DNA from: Bacteroides faecichinchillae JCM 17102
Lineage (GTDB): Bacteria > Bacteroidota > Bacteroidia > Bacteroidales > Bacteroidaceae
DNA length: 64,000 nucleotides
Direction of reading: 5' to 3'
NCBI RefSeq assembly: GCF_000614145.1
Contig: NZ_BAKK01000004.1
Location: 1 to 64,000 of the forward strand
The notes beneath the pieces were generated by a model. That model was not told the origin of the DNA, did no database searches, and saw only the letters and a program-made list of their open reading frames with translations. The position numbers and the translations under genes were made by a program. Of the stretch, positions 37,657 through 47,793 are shown one piece after another (position 1 is the first letter of the stretch; every line of letters starts with the position of its first letter).

Positions 37657-38675
37657 TTATTCCGGTTGCAGCTCATCCTTTGAAGGAAGTTGCTTCCAAC
37701 CTTCACCAAAGGTATCATAAGCATCAGTCACTACAACAAAAGCACGCGGATCGGCTTCTTTGATTTTATGCTTCACACTGGTTACTTCTTTATGGCTAAC
37801 AACCAAAAAAAGCATTTCTTTTTCTGCCCCAGTATAGAGCCCACTACTTTTAATACAAGTAGCTGTACGATCCAGATCTTTGAGAATGAAACGATGCAAT
37901 TCAGTCATTTCTTTGTCGCTGATAACAAATAACAATTTATCCTCTTTTGCACCATTAATGACATAAGCCACCACTCTCGAGATAACAAAAATGGAAATTA
38001 GCGAATAGAGAGATAAATACCATGAAGGCTGGCTCGCATCATCTGCATTGCCCACACCAAACCCGATAACCAACAGACCGAAACAAACAACTACAGCATC
38101 AACGAACAGGATGGCATTTGAGAAACGGATATGAAAATATTTCTGTAATATCATCGCAATAATATCACTTCCCCCAGTGGTTGCCTGGTTGCGTACAACA
38201 AGACCACTACCGACGCAATAATCGCCGCACCGATAATACAAGTCAGCATCAGATGACTTGTCATATCCATAGCACCACCAAGAAGCTTCGTCGGATCAAG
38301 TTGTTGAAGTGCCTCTTGTGTAGGATAAGCCCAACGAGACATTACATTCATCAGTAAGGGGGTAATCAATGCAGCAACCAATGTACGGGAACCCAACTTA
38401 GCCCCCAACAGTATGACCGAGAGAATTAAAAGCGGCACATCGAACATATAGCCGAATGTTCCCACCTGAATGGAGGGAAATAAATTGTGAAGAACAATAC
38501 TAGCTCCATACACCCCTCCCGGCACAATGTTATAAGGATTGATAAAAAACACAAAACCTGCCGCCAAAATAGTACAGCCCATCAAAACACCTCCCCAAGA
38601 GACCCACCAGTCAATGTGAGTAGCAGGCTTACAATATTGCTTCAATTTATAAGATAGTTTTTCCATATCCATCAT
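37657..38675 (-). CDS. YitT-family membrane protein (frame broken by one lost base)
   Basis: Inner-membrane protein of the YitT/DUF161 class, with an N-terminal membrane domain (AAGFVFFINPYNIVPGGVYG, VPLLILSVILLGAKLGSRTL) and a C-terminal DUF2179 cytosolic domain (ATCIKSSGLYTGAEKEMLFL). The conserved GLVVRNQATTGGSDIIA links the two. One G is lost at about 38213-38217 (ATTGGCGTC read as ATTGCGTC). Restored length is 339 residues. Function is unknown in general. It is convergent with proB and preceded by the repeat copy B about 184 nt upstream. Confidence 0.85.
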
Positions 38676-38696
38676 TCAGATTCTATTTTTATGCAG

Positions 38697-38704
38697 CAAA
38701 TATA
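38697..38704 (-). promoter_or_regulatory. -7 box of yitT-like gene
   Basis: TATATTTG on the minus strand, 21 nt before the start at 38675. Confidence 0.55.
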
Positions 38705-38858
38705 CGAAAAACTTTACTAACCGTCCTTTCATTACCATTGGTTTGTAAGTTATCTCTTATTTTTCGGAGGTGTAATCTAGAAAATCAGGCAGTCTATCAG
38801 AAAGATACTTTGCTCAACTACTTTTTATATATTCCTGCATCATTTTGAATCACCTCAT

Positions 38859-39302
38859 AACAAAAAAACATCATTTTCTCTATCAACCTATCACCAATCT
38901 TCTGTATCCCCCTATTCATCGTACTTTCAAGAGGTGATAGGTTGATTCTCGACCTATCACCTTCTCTATCACCTATCACCTTTGCCAGTTCCTGCCATTA
39001 TCTTCCTCGTTTGATGGCTGGCAGATAATTTTTAAACCCCTTAATAGCAAACATACATTTCACTACTAACAAACTTTTTGTTCTTTAATACCTAACTTCT
39101 TTTCCTCCGATAGAGAAATTATTCTTTATTAGAAATAAACTATAAACGGAAGTTGCGATTATATAAATGAAACTTGCATTCATATAAACAGAACTTGCAT
39201 TTATACAAACGCAAGTTCTGTTTATAGATTGCAATCAATAAAAAACAACTTAACTATTAAAGAAAATAAAGTTTGTTATAGGAAAAGAAGAATTAATCTA
39301 TT
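38859..39302 (-). repeat. Dispersed 0.4-kb non-coding repeat, copy B
   Basis: Read on the minus strand, about 444 nt matching copy A at 14489-14912 from ATAACAAACTTT to the CAGAAGATTGGTGATAG end. It differs mainly by about 16 extra nt (including ATCTGCCAGCC) before the GGCAGGAACTGGC block. Hairpin arms AGAACTTGC/GCAAGTTCT and AGGTGATAGGT/ACCTATCACCT are exact here. Reading in the repeat's direction, the next gene is the yitT-like gene, about 184 nt away, versus about 182 nt from copy A to the lipoprotein at 15094. Residual spacer 38705-38858 shows nothing else. Confidence 0.85.
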
Positions 39303-39354
39303 GTAAGGAACAGATTAATCCCTTACAACCATCTGTTTTATCATTCAATTACTT

Positions 39355-39362
39355 TATCTTTG
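39355..39362 (+). promoter_or_regulatory. lemA -7 box
   Basis: TATCTTTG matches TAnnTTTG, 75 nt before the ATG at 39438. It argues against an earlier ATG at 39360. Confidence 0.5.
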
Positions 39363-39437
39363 CCGAAGAGTAGAGGAAATATACTTCTACATCAAATAAT
39401 TAATCTAATTGTCGAATTCACAAAGTATACACTATTT

Positions 39438-39992
39438 ATGGTTATCTTAGGAATCATTGTTGCCATCTGTCTACTATTTATAATTGGCGTTTATAACACA
39501 TTGGTCAGAAAACAGAATAGTATTGAAAATGCCTTCGGAAGCATTGATGTAATGCTAAAAAAAAGATTTGATTTAATCCCCAATATCGTTGCCACAGTGA
39601 AACAGTATGCCAAACACGAAGAGACTATTTTCGCACGTATAGCTGAGCTGCGTTCTAAAGGATATGAACAGCTGAGCAATGACGACAAAGCAAACTTCGA
39701 CGAAACTTTTACACAAGTAAGCCGCCGATTCATTGCCGTAGCCGAAAGCTATCCGGAGTTAAAAGCTTCTGACAACTTTATGCATCTGCAACGTACACTG
39801 AACGAAGTCGAAGAACAACTGTCGGCTGCAAGAAGAACCTACAATGCCAACGTAACAGACTTTAATAATACAGTAATGACTTTCCCGTCCAATATGATTG
39901 CCGGGATGTTCGGATTCACACCCAGAACTCTTTTTTCCATACCGGCAGAAGAACGGGCAAATCCCACCATCGGAAACACATTTCAATCTTAA
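39438..39992 (+). CDS. lemA: LemA-family protein
   Basis: About 184 residues from the ATG at 39438 (MVILGIIVAICLLFIIGVYN). One N-terminal transmembrane helix, then the LemA signature: YNTLVRKQNSIENAFGSIDV, MLKKRFDLIPNIVATVKQY, and a C-terminal helix bundle with NEVEEQLSAARRTYNANVTD. LemA proteins are membrane-anchored helical proteins of unclear role. The DUF3137 gene starts 14 nt downstream, so the two form an operon. Confidence 0.88.
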   Translation: MVILGIIVAICLLFIIGVYNTLVRKQNSIENAFGSIDVMLKKRFDLIPNIVATVKQYAKHEETIFARIAELRSKGYEQLSNDDKANFDETFTQVSRRFIAVAESYPELKASDNFMHLQRTLNEVEEQLSAARRTYNANVTDFNNTVMTFPSNMIAGMFGFTPRTLFSIPAEERANPTIGNTFQS

Positions 39993-40006
39993 TTTAACCG
40001 ACAACT

Positions 40007-40921
40007 ATGGCAATTTCATTCAATACAGTCTATAGCCAGCTAGAACCACACATCATTACTTTTGAAACCAAACGCAAAATACTAAAATCAAAAGGAATCC
40101 GAAATGGAGGTATAACAGTCGGAACTATCCTAACCATCGGACTTTTATTCCTCCCTTCATTGGGAAATATGTTCTGGATAATCGCGGTTATTGCTTTAAT
40201 TATCGGAGGAGTAATAGCCAATGCCCAATCAAAAGAACTTACCGAATACTATAAAAAAGAGATCGTTCCACTTATTCTTGAAAGTGTACTTCCCGGTGCA
40301 CACTATGAACCGGAAACAGGAATTTCAGAAGAAACATTTCGTTCTTGTAAGCTCTTTCCCACACCGGATCGTTATTCAGCTGAAGATTTCATCTCAGGAC
40401 GGATAGACAAAACAGATATATGTTTTTCTGAAGTACACGCAGAGGAAAGACATGTACAAACATCCAAAAATGGAACAAAAGAGTATTGGACTGATATTTT
40501 CAAAGGCTTTTTATTTATCGCTGACTTTCATAAAGACTTTGCCGGACAAACGATACTTTATCGGAATTCATGGTTCAAGTTCCGCTTTGGCAGTGAGAAG
40601 CGGGTAAAATTAGAGAACAACGAATTTGAACATTGTTTTGACACCTACTCTACTGACGAGATTGAAGCACGTTACATCTTGTCTACTTCAATGATGGAGC
40701 GTTTAGTAACAATGAATCGGCGATTGGGGGATGGAATAACTATCAGTTTCCGGAATTCCAATGTATATATCGCTATCCCAGACTCCAAAAATCATTTCGA
40801 AACCAGCCTATGGGGCCCATTAACCCGCGAGAACCTGGAATCGGAATTCCAGACTGTCAGTGAACTAGTGCAGATTGTAGACGAGTTGAATCTGAATCTT
40901 AGAATCTGGACAAAAGAATAA
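40007..40921 (+). CDS. DUF3137-domain membrane protein
   Basis: 304 residues. Two hydrophobic helices (TVGTILTIGLLFLPSLG and FWIIAVIALIIGGVIAN, residues about 37-67) come first. The C-terminal DUF3137 domain (GISEETFRSCKLFP, IFKGFLFIADFHKDFAG, RVKLENNEFEHCFDTYSTDE) follows. DUF3137 proteins are often encoded beside lemA, as here with 14 nt between them. Function is unknown. Confidence 0.85.
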   Translation: MAISFNTVYSQLEPHIITFETKRKILKSKGIRNGGITVGTILTIGLLFLPSLGNMFWIIAVIALIIGGVIANAQSKELTEYYKKEIVPLILESVLPGAHYEPETGISEETFRSCKLFPTPDRYSAEDFISGRIDKTDICFSEVHAEERHVQTSKNGTKEYWTDIFKGFLFIADFHKDFAGQTILYRNSWFKFRFGSEKRVKLENNEFEHCFDTYSTDEIEARYILSTSMMERLVTMNRRLGDGITISFRNSNVYIAIPDSKNHFETSLWGPLTRENLESEFQTVSELVQIVDELNLNLRIWTKE

Positions 40922-40970
40922 TGCAATACATTTATTTCAAATTTCAGCAAGTTTTATTCACATGATTCAC

Positions 40971-40978
40971 TATATTTG
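40971..40978 (+). promoter_or_regulatory. proA -7 box
   Basis: TATATTTG matches TAnnTTTG, 38 nt before the ATG at 41017. Confidence 0.5.
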
Positions 40979-41016
40979 CACTATTTATCTTTCTATTTAA
41001 CGCAAAAAGGGAGCAA

Positions 41017-42270
41017 ATGACTACAAATTTAAACAAGACCTTTGCTGCTGTACAAGCAGCTAGTCGGGAATTGGCCTTACTGAGTGATGAGACAATCAAC
41101 CAGATATTAAATGCAGTAGCGGATGCAGCAATAAGTGAAACATCGTTGATTCTGGCTGAAAATGAAAAGGATCTGGCACGCATGGACGTGAAAGATCCCA
41201 AATATGATCGACTGAAGCTAACAGAAGAACGTTTGAAAAGCATTGCAACCGACATACGTAATGTGGCGACTCTTCCCTCTCCTCTAGGAAGGATACTGAA
41301 AGAAACAACTCGCCCTAATGGAATGAAACTATCTAAAGTGAGCGTCCCTTTCGGAGTAATAGGAATTATTTATGAAGCTCGTCCAAATGTTAGTTTCGAC
41401 GTTTTCTCTCTTTGTTTGAAAAGTGGAAATGCTTGTATACTAAAAGGAGGAAGTGATGCTGATTATTCTAACCAGGCTATTATCAGCGTCATCCACAAAG
41501 TATTGAAGAAGTTTAATATCAATCCCCATATCGTAGAATTGCTTCCTGCTGACAGGGAGGCTACAAGTGAACTGCTACATGCAGTGGGGTATGTGGATCT
41601 GATTATACCCAGAGGTAGTAGTAGCTTAATCAATTTTGTCCGTACCAATGCAAGTATTCCTGTCATCGAAACTGGTGCAGGCATTTGCCATACTTATTTT
41701 GATGAATTCGGAGATACAAGCAAAGGAGCTGCTATCATCCATAATGCAAAAACTCGCCGCGTCAGTGTATGTAATGCGTTGGACTGTCTTATTATACATA
41801 AAAAAAGACTTGCAGACTTGCCACTTTTATGTGAGAAGTTAAAAGACAGCCAAGTAATTATCTATGCAGACACACAAGCCTATCAGGCACTGGCAAATCA
41901 TTATCCGGCTGAACTTTTGCAAGCTGCGACCCATGAAAGCTTTGGCACCGAATTTTTGGATTATAAATTAGCTATAAAGTCTGTTGATAGTTTTGAAAAT
42001 GCATTAGGACATATCCAAGAATATAGCTCTAAACATAGCGAATGCATCGTGACGGAAAACAAAGAACGAGCCACCTTGTTTACCCGAATAGTAGATGCTG
42101 CTTGCGTATATAGTAATGTATCTACGGCTTTCACTGATGGTGGACAATTCGGATTAGGAGCAGAGATCGGCATCAGTACCCAAAAACTACATGCTCGCGG
42201 CCCGATGGGATTAGAAGAAATCACCTCTTATAAATGGATCATTGAAGGGGAGGGACAAACCAGATGGTAA
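41017..42270 (+). CDS. proA: Glutamate-5-semialdehyde dehydrogenase
   Basis: Reduces glutamyl 5-phosphate in proline synthesis with NADPH. 417 residues. [35 protein letters not shown] and the nucleophilic cysteine region [14 protein letters not shown] agree with the family. The C-terminal [20 protein letters not shown] is well conserved. It has its own promoter, and argF' follows 67 nt downstream, placing proline and arginine steps together. proB is 3.5 kb upstream. Confidence 0.94.
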   Translation: MTTNLNKTFAAVQAASRELALLSDETINQILNAVADAAISETSLILAENEKDLARMDVKDPKYDRLKLTEERLKSIATDIRNVATLPSPLGRILKETTRPNGMKLSKVSVPFGVIGIIYEARPNVSFDVFSLCLKSGNACILKGGSDADYSNQAIISVIHKVLKKFNINPHIVELLPADREATSELLHAVGYVDLIIPRGSSSLINFVRTNASIPVIETGAGICHTYFDEFGDTSKGAAIIHNAKTRRVSVCNALDCLIIHKKRLADLPLLCEKLKDSQVIIYADTQAYQALANHYPAELLQAATHESFGTEFLDYKLAIKSVDSFENALGHIQEYSSKHSECIVTENKERATLFTRIVDAACVYSNVSTAFTDGGQFGLGAEIGISTQKLHARGPMGLEEITSYKWIIEGEGQTRW

Positions 42271-42337
42271 AACGCCCTATAAATGGATATATACTATAAG
42301 AGAACAATGGAACAATAACGATTAATTATAGAGAAAT

Positions 42338-43294
42338 ATGAAGAAATTTACTTGTGTACAGGACATCGGCGATTTAAAATCCGCTCTTGCAGAAGCATTC
42401 GAAATCAAAAAAGACCGTTTCAAATATGTAGAATTGGGGCGCAATAAAACATTGATGATGATCTTCTTCAACTCTAGTTTACGCACCCGGCTCAGCACAC
42501 AGAAAGCCGCATTCAATCTAGGAATGAATGTTATGGTGCTGGATATCAATCAGGGTGCGTGGAGACTGGAAACAGAACGCGGCGTGATCATGGATGGCGA
42601 CAAGCCTGAACATCTTTTAGAAGCTATTCCTGTAATGGGATGCTACTGTGATCTGATCGGAGTAAGATCTTTCGCCCGTTTCGAAGACCGTGACTTTGAT
42701 TATAAAGAAACGATTCTCAACCAGTTCATCCAATATTCCGGTCGTCCGGTATTCTCGATGGAAGCTGCTACTCGCCACCCACTTCAGAGTTTCGCTGATT
42801 TGATTACTATCGAAGAATACAAAAAGACTGCACGCCCTAAAGTAGTTATGACATGGGCACCTCATCCACGCCCACTGCCACAGGCTGTTCCCAACTCTTT
42901 CGCAGAGTGGATGAACGCAACTGACTATGATTTTGTGATTACCCACCCGGAAGGATATGAACTTGATCCTGCATTTGTAGGAGATGCAAAAGTAGAATAT
43001 GACCAGATGAAAGCTTTCGAAGGGGCTGACTTTGTATATGCAAAAAACTGGGCGGCATATACAGGTGATAATTATGGGCAGATTTTAAGTAAAGACCGTG
43101 CATGGACAGTTAGTGACCGACAAATGGCAGTTACCAACAATGCTCACTTCATGCATTGCCTTCCTGTTCGCAGAAATATGATTGTTACGGATGATGTGAT
43201 TGAGAGCCCTCAATCTATTGTTATTCCAGAAGCTGCCAATCGGGAAATTTCAGCAACGGTTGTCTTAAAGAGACTATTAGAAGGATTGAAATAA
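42338..43294 (+). CDS. argF': N-succinylornithine carbamoyltransferase
   Basis: Transfers a carbamoyl group to an N-acylated ornithine. 318 residues. Carbamoyl-phosphate motif FFNSSLRTRLST (S-x-R-T-R, residues 47-51), then HPLQSFADL and MHCLPVRRN. Residue 90 is proline in DGDKPEHLLEA. In published work on the B. fragilis enzyme, Pro90 marks N-succinylornithine specificity and glutamate there marks N-acetylornithine. I rely on memory for that. It follows proA by 67 nt. Confidence 0.93.
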   Translation: MKKFTCVQDIGDLKSALAEAFEIKKDRFKYVELGRNKTLMMIFFNSSLRTRLSTQKAAFNLGMNVMVLDINQGAWRLETERGVIMDGDKPEHLLEAIPVMGCYCDLIGVRSFARFEDRDFDYKETILNQFIQYSGRPVFSMEAATRHPLQSFADLITIEEYKKTARPKVVMTWAPHPRPLPQAVPNSFAEWMNATDYDFVITHPEGYELDPAFVGDAKVEYDQMKAFEGADFVYAKNWAAYTGDNYGQILSKDRAWTVSDRQMAVTNNAHFMHCLPVRRNMIVTDDVIESPQSIVIPEAANREISATVVLKRLLEGLK

Positions 43295-43312
43295 ATATCA
43301 TCAATAAATGTC

Positions 43313-43357
43313 AAACGGTGGATAATGAATGTTCCGAACCTTTATTGTTCACCGTTT
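43313..43357. terminator. Weak hairpin between argF' and the convergent rhodanese gene
   Basis: AAACGGTG (43313-43320) pairs with CACCGTTT (43350-43357). It lies between converging genes. Confidence 0.4.
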
Positions 43358-43443
43358 ACTATTTATAAGCTATTCAAATCATGTTCCTTTTACATCGAAC
43401 CAATAAAAGTTCAATATTCACCATTTCACAATCTTCTGTTTTC

Positions 43444-43857
43444 TTACTGTTCTATATTTTTTCCCGCATCCTTCCAAGCATTGAATCCGTTATACAAATC
43501 AAAAACTTTATATCCTTTTTTGCTAAGTATCTTTGCAGCCTTTCTACTCCGCTTGCCACTACGGCAATATAATGCTACCGGCTTATCCTTTTGAAGTAAC
43601 GAATCAGCCATGGTTGCAAAAGAATCATCTAGAACATTAATATTGATAGTTTTAGCAATATGCCCTTCGGAGTACTCTGCCAAGGTACGAACATCTAAAC
43701 GCTGCACATTTTCATCCTGAATGTATGTATCAAACTCATCCACATTCATTGATTTGAAATCTTCTTTCTGTTGCTGACAAGAAAAAAGAGAAGAAAGAAA
43801 CAATAAAATTCCCACAAGTAATTGATTCGCTTTTAACATAGATACTTCATTACTCAA
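43444..43857 (-). CDS. Rhodanese-like lipoprotein
   Basis: 137 residues. The lipobox is LFSC after SLLVGILLFLSSLFS-type hydrophobics. The rhodanese domain includes DVRTLAEYSEGHIAKTINI and the active-site loop ALYCRSGKRSRKAAKIL, with the catalytic cysteine in YCRSGKRS. Such lipoproteins may handle sulfur or persulfide in the periplasm. It overlaps the gene upstream by 4 nt, so it is the last member of the ddl-acyltransferase run. Confidence 0.87.
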   Translation of the reverse strand: MSNEVSMLKANQLLVGILLFLSSLFSCQQQKEDFKSMNVDEFDTYIQDENVQRLDVRTLAEYSEGHIAKTININVLDDSFATMADSLLQKDKPVALYCRSGKRSRKAAKILSKKGYKVFDLYNGFNAWKDAGKNIEQ

Positions 43858-44569
43858 TTTACACTCGGAATATATTCAAATCCTTCAAAGTCAGAATTAC
43901 AATATTTATCCGATTCGATAATGTTACCATCCTTATCAGAGGTATAATATTTAAACTTTATACGAACAATTTGATCTGGTTCTCCAACTAATTTGGTTAG
44001 AGGAACTGAAATATAAGCTCTCCGATTATAATATTGCGCATCTCCCTGCGCATCATGATATAGAGATAATACAACGACTTTCTCACCATTCTCCGACTCT
44101 TCCTGTACTTCCCCTAAAAGATCAAAAACATGTTGTACCCCCCCTTTGCTTTCAAGCTTAGAATTATATTCAGATAGTCTCGTCCCATCCAAATACTCAC
44201 GACATCTACCGGGTCCATTTTTGTAAGTTCTCCATACCCTTCTTCTCCTTTAAACTTAGGTGTCATGGTTATCAGAGATTGCAAAGAATATATTGTGGCA
44301 GAAGCAACTCCATTGTGAGAAAGCACCTCATAATTAGCCAATACACGCTTCGAATTATTAGGAGAAATAGTAGAGTTGGTACGATCTTTTGATACAAGCA
44401 TTTCATCCCCATTATCTGGGAGAAGTGTTTGCAATTTACCATCCGATCCTGATTTCACTGTGACAAATTCCAACTTCACAGAAGGATAATAATATTCGTC
44501 ATCTCCACAAGCAACTACTAACAAAAGCAGTCCAATCAACCCAATCGTATGTAGTTTGTTTCTTTTCAT
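43854..44569 (-). CDS. NigD-like lipoprotein (frame broken by one lost base)
   Basis: The lipobox is LLLVVAC, then GDDEYYYPSVKLEFVTVK. Two beta domains follow and the protein ends FEYIPSVN. The strand pattern (KLEFVTVKSGSDGKLQTLLPD; DQIVRIKFKYYTSDKDGN) resembles NigD-like proteins of Bacteroides, though not firmly. One base is lost at about 44198-44203 (GTCCGTGAG read as GTCGTGAG). Restored reads DVREYLDGTRLSEYN and has 238 residues. Start and stop overlap neighbours by 4 nt each, showing coupled translation. Confidence 0.55.
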
Positions 44570-45714
44570 TGGCGTGCAGCTAAATAGTTTATTAAAGGAT
44601 TAGCATACATTAATAACAACTTTTCACGCAAAAAGTCCACATCTTTATTAGGAATCTTTATTTTTCCCAATTGCTGCTCAACATAATCAATAAAACGCAG
44701 CTTTTCTTCCTGTGTATAATTTTGTTCAAACTCCGCCTTACCCTTCAACCAGTCATAAGCTATATAATTGCCTGGATACATCCGATAATTAGAATGAATC
44801 CGCTGATCAATACAAGTAGAAATTCTAGCAAACAAATCCGGTTTCGGCAATGAACGATCCAACTGTTCCAACTTGTCGTTAATACAAGGAGCCATCTGGA
44901 AATGTACTCTTCCCTTATATCCGAAAAGTCCTGTTTCCATATTAATCAGATCATCTTGTGTCGTTTTCTTATATCCTTCTACATCTCTCTTCAGTTGAAA
45001 TTCCTGAGCTTTAAGGAAATCACAAGGATCGTATTCGTAGGAAATAGCAAGAGGTGCAATATTCATTTCCATCAGACGTTCTACCAAATCACCCTCTCCT
45101 CCCATCGCCAACATTTTCAACACACTATCTTGTGTACGGTCATTTGAATCTTTGGCACGCCCTTCACGTTGAGCTATCCAAATAGACTGGTTTTTCTCAG
45201 CAATAGTATAATGCATATAACGAGACATACGAGCCGAGGACTCCAACATTTGACGCATAGTTAATGCACGTTGTACAATAAATGATTTATTAACCCGCAC
45301 CAACTTCTTAATCCAAGGATAAATGAGCAAATTATCTCCAATAGCTATTTCAACCGTATCCATTCCTTCATCGACCAACAAGATAGAAAGAAAACCGGAA
45401 TCCAGAATTATATCCCGATGATTGGACATATAAGTGTAAGCTTTTTCTTTATTCGGCAAAGCCGTATGATCTAAAGTCAAACTATCAGTATGTTCCTGAG
45501 CTATTTTCCACAAAATACCATAACAAAATGTTTTCTGGAAATCCAGTTTGGTCTTGCATGTACGTATTTTTTGTGCCAGAAGTTCAAAAGGAACATTCGG
45601 AATTGCGCTACAGGCTGCTTTCTGAAAAGCTTGATCAGCAATCAGTTCCTCCAGAATTTGAGGAAGTTCCTCATCATAGTAAGGACGAATCTCATTAAAC
45701 TCTGTTATATCCAT
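44566..45714 (-). CDS. 1-acylglycerol-3-phosphate-type acyltransferase
   Basis: 382 residues. The motif YMSNHRDIILDSGFLS has the NHxxxxD form of the PlsC/GPAT acyltransferases, where His and Asp act in acyl transfer. IAIGDNLLIYPWIKKLVRVNKSFIV and SIWIAQREGRAKDSNDRTQDSVL are the next conserved blocks (R-E-G-R, N-D-R-T). It may acylate a phospholipid or lipid A-like acceptor; this is inference. It is 9 nt downstream of ddl. Confidence 0.82.
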   Translation of the reverse strand: MDITEFNEIRPYYDEELPQILEELIADQAFQKAACSAIPNVPFELLAQKIRTCKTKLDFQKTFCYGILWKIAQEHTDSLTLDHTALPNKEKAYTYMSNHRDIILDSGFLSILLVDEGMDTVEIAIGDNLLIYPWIKKLVRVNKSFIVQRALTMRQMLESSARMSRYMHYTIAEKNQSIWIAQREGRAKDSNDRTQDSVLKMLAMGGEGDLVERLMEMNIAPLAISYEYDPCDFLKAQEFQLKRDVEGYKKTTQDDLINMETGLFGYKGRVHFQMAPCINDKLEQLDRSLPKPDLFARISTCIDQRIHSNYRMYPGNYIAYDWLKGKAEFEQNYTQEEKLRFIDYVEQQLGKIKIPNKDVDFLREKLLLMYANPLINYLAARQ

Positions 45715-45723
45715 AGCAAGGAA

Positions 45724-46698
45724 TTAAAATTTATTTTCGATAATATCAGTCATCACATCTTTTATTTCCAGACCGGCAGCACGTACTTGCTGGGGAATAA
45801 AACTGGTAGCAGTCATTCCCGGAGTCGTATTTACCTCCAGAAGATTAATTTTCTCTCCGGCAGTTACGATATAATCCACACGAATAATACCGGAACAACC
45901 TAATATATCATAAATAGCCGAGGTCAACAACTGCACCCGATTCGTCAATTCATCCGAAATGCGTGCTGGAGTTATTTCATCCACTTGGCCATTATATTTC
46001 GCATCATAATCAAAAAATTCATTATGAGTTACAACCTCTGTGGGTGGGAAGACTACTGTTTTGTCTTTTGTCTTATAACAACCGCATGTTAATTCCGTTC
46101 CGTCCATAAAAGCTTCTACTAAAACTTCTTGAGCCTCTTCAAAAGCTTTAGCTATGGCAGGTTGTATTTCCTCTTTTGTCTTAACCTTCGTTACTCCGAA
46201 ACTTGATCCTCCCAAACTCGGTTTAATAAAACAAGGTAAGCCGATCTTGTCCAATACATCTTCATCGGAAATGGATTGTCCCATACGTAAAAGCAATGAT
46301 TCGGCGATACGTACACCAAATGCTTTCAGATACTGACCACATGTAAACTTATCATAAGTGATAGCAGCAGCCAATACTCCACAACAGGAATATGGAATGT
46401 GAAGCATATCAAAATATCCCTGAAGACGACCATCCTCTCCCGGAGTTCCATGAATAGTTATATAGGCAAAATCAAATTTTATCTTTTCCATCCCTAGCAT
46501 AAAACTGAAATCATTGCGGTCTACAGGTACTTTCGTACCATCCGGCAACTGGACTTCCCAACGGAGTCCTTGCATCTCAACGATATACAGTGTATACTTT
46601 TCCTTATCAATAAAGGAATAGATTCCCTGTGCACTACGCAGGGATACATGAAATTCGGAGGTATCTCCTCCAGCTACGATAGCAATTGTGCGTTTCAT
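45724..46698 (-). CDS. ddl: D-alanine-D-alanine ligase
   Basis: Makes D-Ala-D-Ala for peptidoglycan cross-links. 324 residues. ATP-grasp motifs include AIVAGGDTSEFHVSLRSA at the N-terminus, PCFIKPSLGGSSFGVTKV, EAFMDGTELTCGCY and INLLEVNTTPGMTATSFIPQQ. It overlaps rluD by 4 nt (ATGA) and continues into the acyltransferase gene. Confidence 0.95.
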   Translation of the reverse strand: MKRTIAIVAGGDTSEFHVSLRSAQGIYSFIDKEKYTLYIVEMQGLRWEVQLPDGTKVPVDRNDFSFMLGMEKIKFDFAYITIHGTPGEDGRLQGYFDMLHIPYSCCGVLAAAITYDKFTCGQYLKAFGVRIAESLLLRMGQSISDEDVLDKIGLPCFIKPSLGGSSFGVTKVKTKEEIQPAIAKAFEEAQEVLVEAFMDGTELTCGCYKTKDKTVVFPPTEVVTHNEFFDYDAKYNGQVDEITPARISDELTNRVQLLTSAIYDILGCSGIIRVDYIVTAGEKINLLEVNTTPGMTATSFIPQQVRAAGLEIKDVMTDIIENKF

Positions 46699-47768
46699 TC
46701 TATATCTCTATTACTTATATAGCTTCTCCACTTATCGATAAGTTGAGTCATGTCATCCGGAAGTTCAGAAGTAAAAAACACCTCTTTACCTGTAACGGGA
46801 TGAACAAACCCCAACGTCATTGCATGCAAAGCTTGTCGGGGACAAGTGTCAAAGCAATTATTTACAAATTGTTTGTACTTACTAAAGTGAGTACCTTTTA
46901 ATATCTCGTGACCGCCATAGCGTTCGTCATTAAATAAAACATGTCCTATATGCTTCATATGGACACGAATCTGATGTGTACGCCCTGTCTCAAGCACGCA
47001 TTCTACTAAAGTTACATATCCCAACCGCTCCAACACACGATAATGAGTTACCGCATGTTTACCAACAGCCGGATCAGACATTACAGCCATTTGCATCCGA
47101 TCTTTCGGATTACGAGCAATATTACCGACGATCGTTCCTTCATCTTTTTCTACATTTCCCCATACCAAAGCGCGATACTTGCGTTTAGTCGTTTTATTAT
47201 AGAATTGAAGGCCCAAGTTTGTTTTAGCATCCGGTGTTTTGGCAATTACCAGTAAACCAGAAGTGTCTTTGTCAATTCGGTGAACTAATCCGACATGCGG
47301 ATCATTGGCGTCATAATCAGGCACATCTTTCAAATGCCATGCCAATGCATTCACCAAAGTACCATGGTAATTTCCATGTCCGGGGTGTACAACCAAACCG
47401 GCAGGCTTATTTACCACCATAACATATGAATCTTCATAAACAATATTAAGGGGAATATCTTCTGGAATAATCTCATTCTCATAACGTGGACGATCCATCA
47501 TCACAGTGATGACATCAAGAGGCTTCACTTTATAGCTACTCTTTACCGGTTTACCGTTAGCCATAACAAATCCGCTTTCGGCAGCTTTCTGAATACGGTT
47601 ACGCGAAGCATTGACAATACGTTCGAACAGATATTTATCTACTCTTACCATCGCCTGTCCCTTATCTACGACCACACGAAAATGCTCATAGAGTTGGGCC
47701 TCATCACCGACTGGCTCTATATCATCCAAGTCATTTTCCAATTCATCCGGAAGTTCTTCCTCTATCAT
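46695..47768 (-). CDS. rluD: RluD-family 23S rRNA pseudouridine synthase
   Basis: 357 residues. The N-terminal S4 domain (VDKYLFERIVNASRNRIQ) is followed by the RluA-type catalytic core: VHRIDKDTSGLLVIAKT holds the active aspartate (HRIDKDTSG), then RTHQIRVHMKHIGH. Likely modifies uridines 1911/1915/1917 of 23S rRNA by family. An acidic N-terminal tail (EEELPDELENDLDDIEPVG) is unusual compared with E. coli RluD. It is 25 nt downstream of the PASTA gene and overlaps ddl by 4 nt. Confidence 0.92.
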   Translation of the reverse strand: MIEEELPDELENDLDDIEPVGDEAQLYEHFRVVVDKGQAMVRVDKYLFERIVNASRNRIQKAAESGFVMANGKPVKSSYKVKPLDVITVMMDRPRYENEIIPEDIPLNIVYEDSYVMVVNKPAGLVVHPGHGNYHGTLVNALAWHLKDVPDYDANDPHVGLVHRIDKDTSGLLVIAKTPDAKTNLGLQFYNKTTKRKYRALVWGNVEKDEGTIVGNIARNPKDRMQMAVMSDPAVGKHAVTHYRVLERLGYVTLVECVLETGRTHQIRVHMKHIGHVLFNDERYGGHEILKGTHFSKYKQFVNNCFDTCPRQALHAMTLGFVHPVTGKEVFFTSELPDDMTQLIDKWRSYISNRDIE

Positions 47769-47793
47769 GCGAGCTTATTTCTGTTGTTTACAT

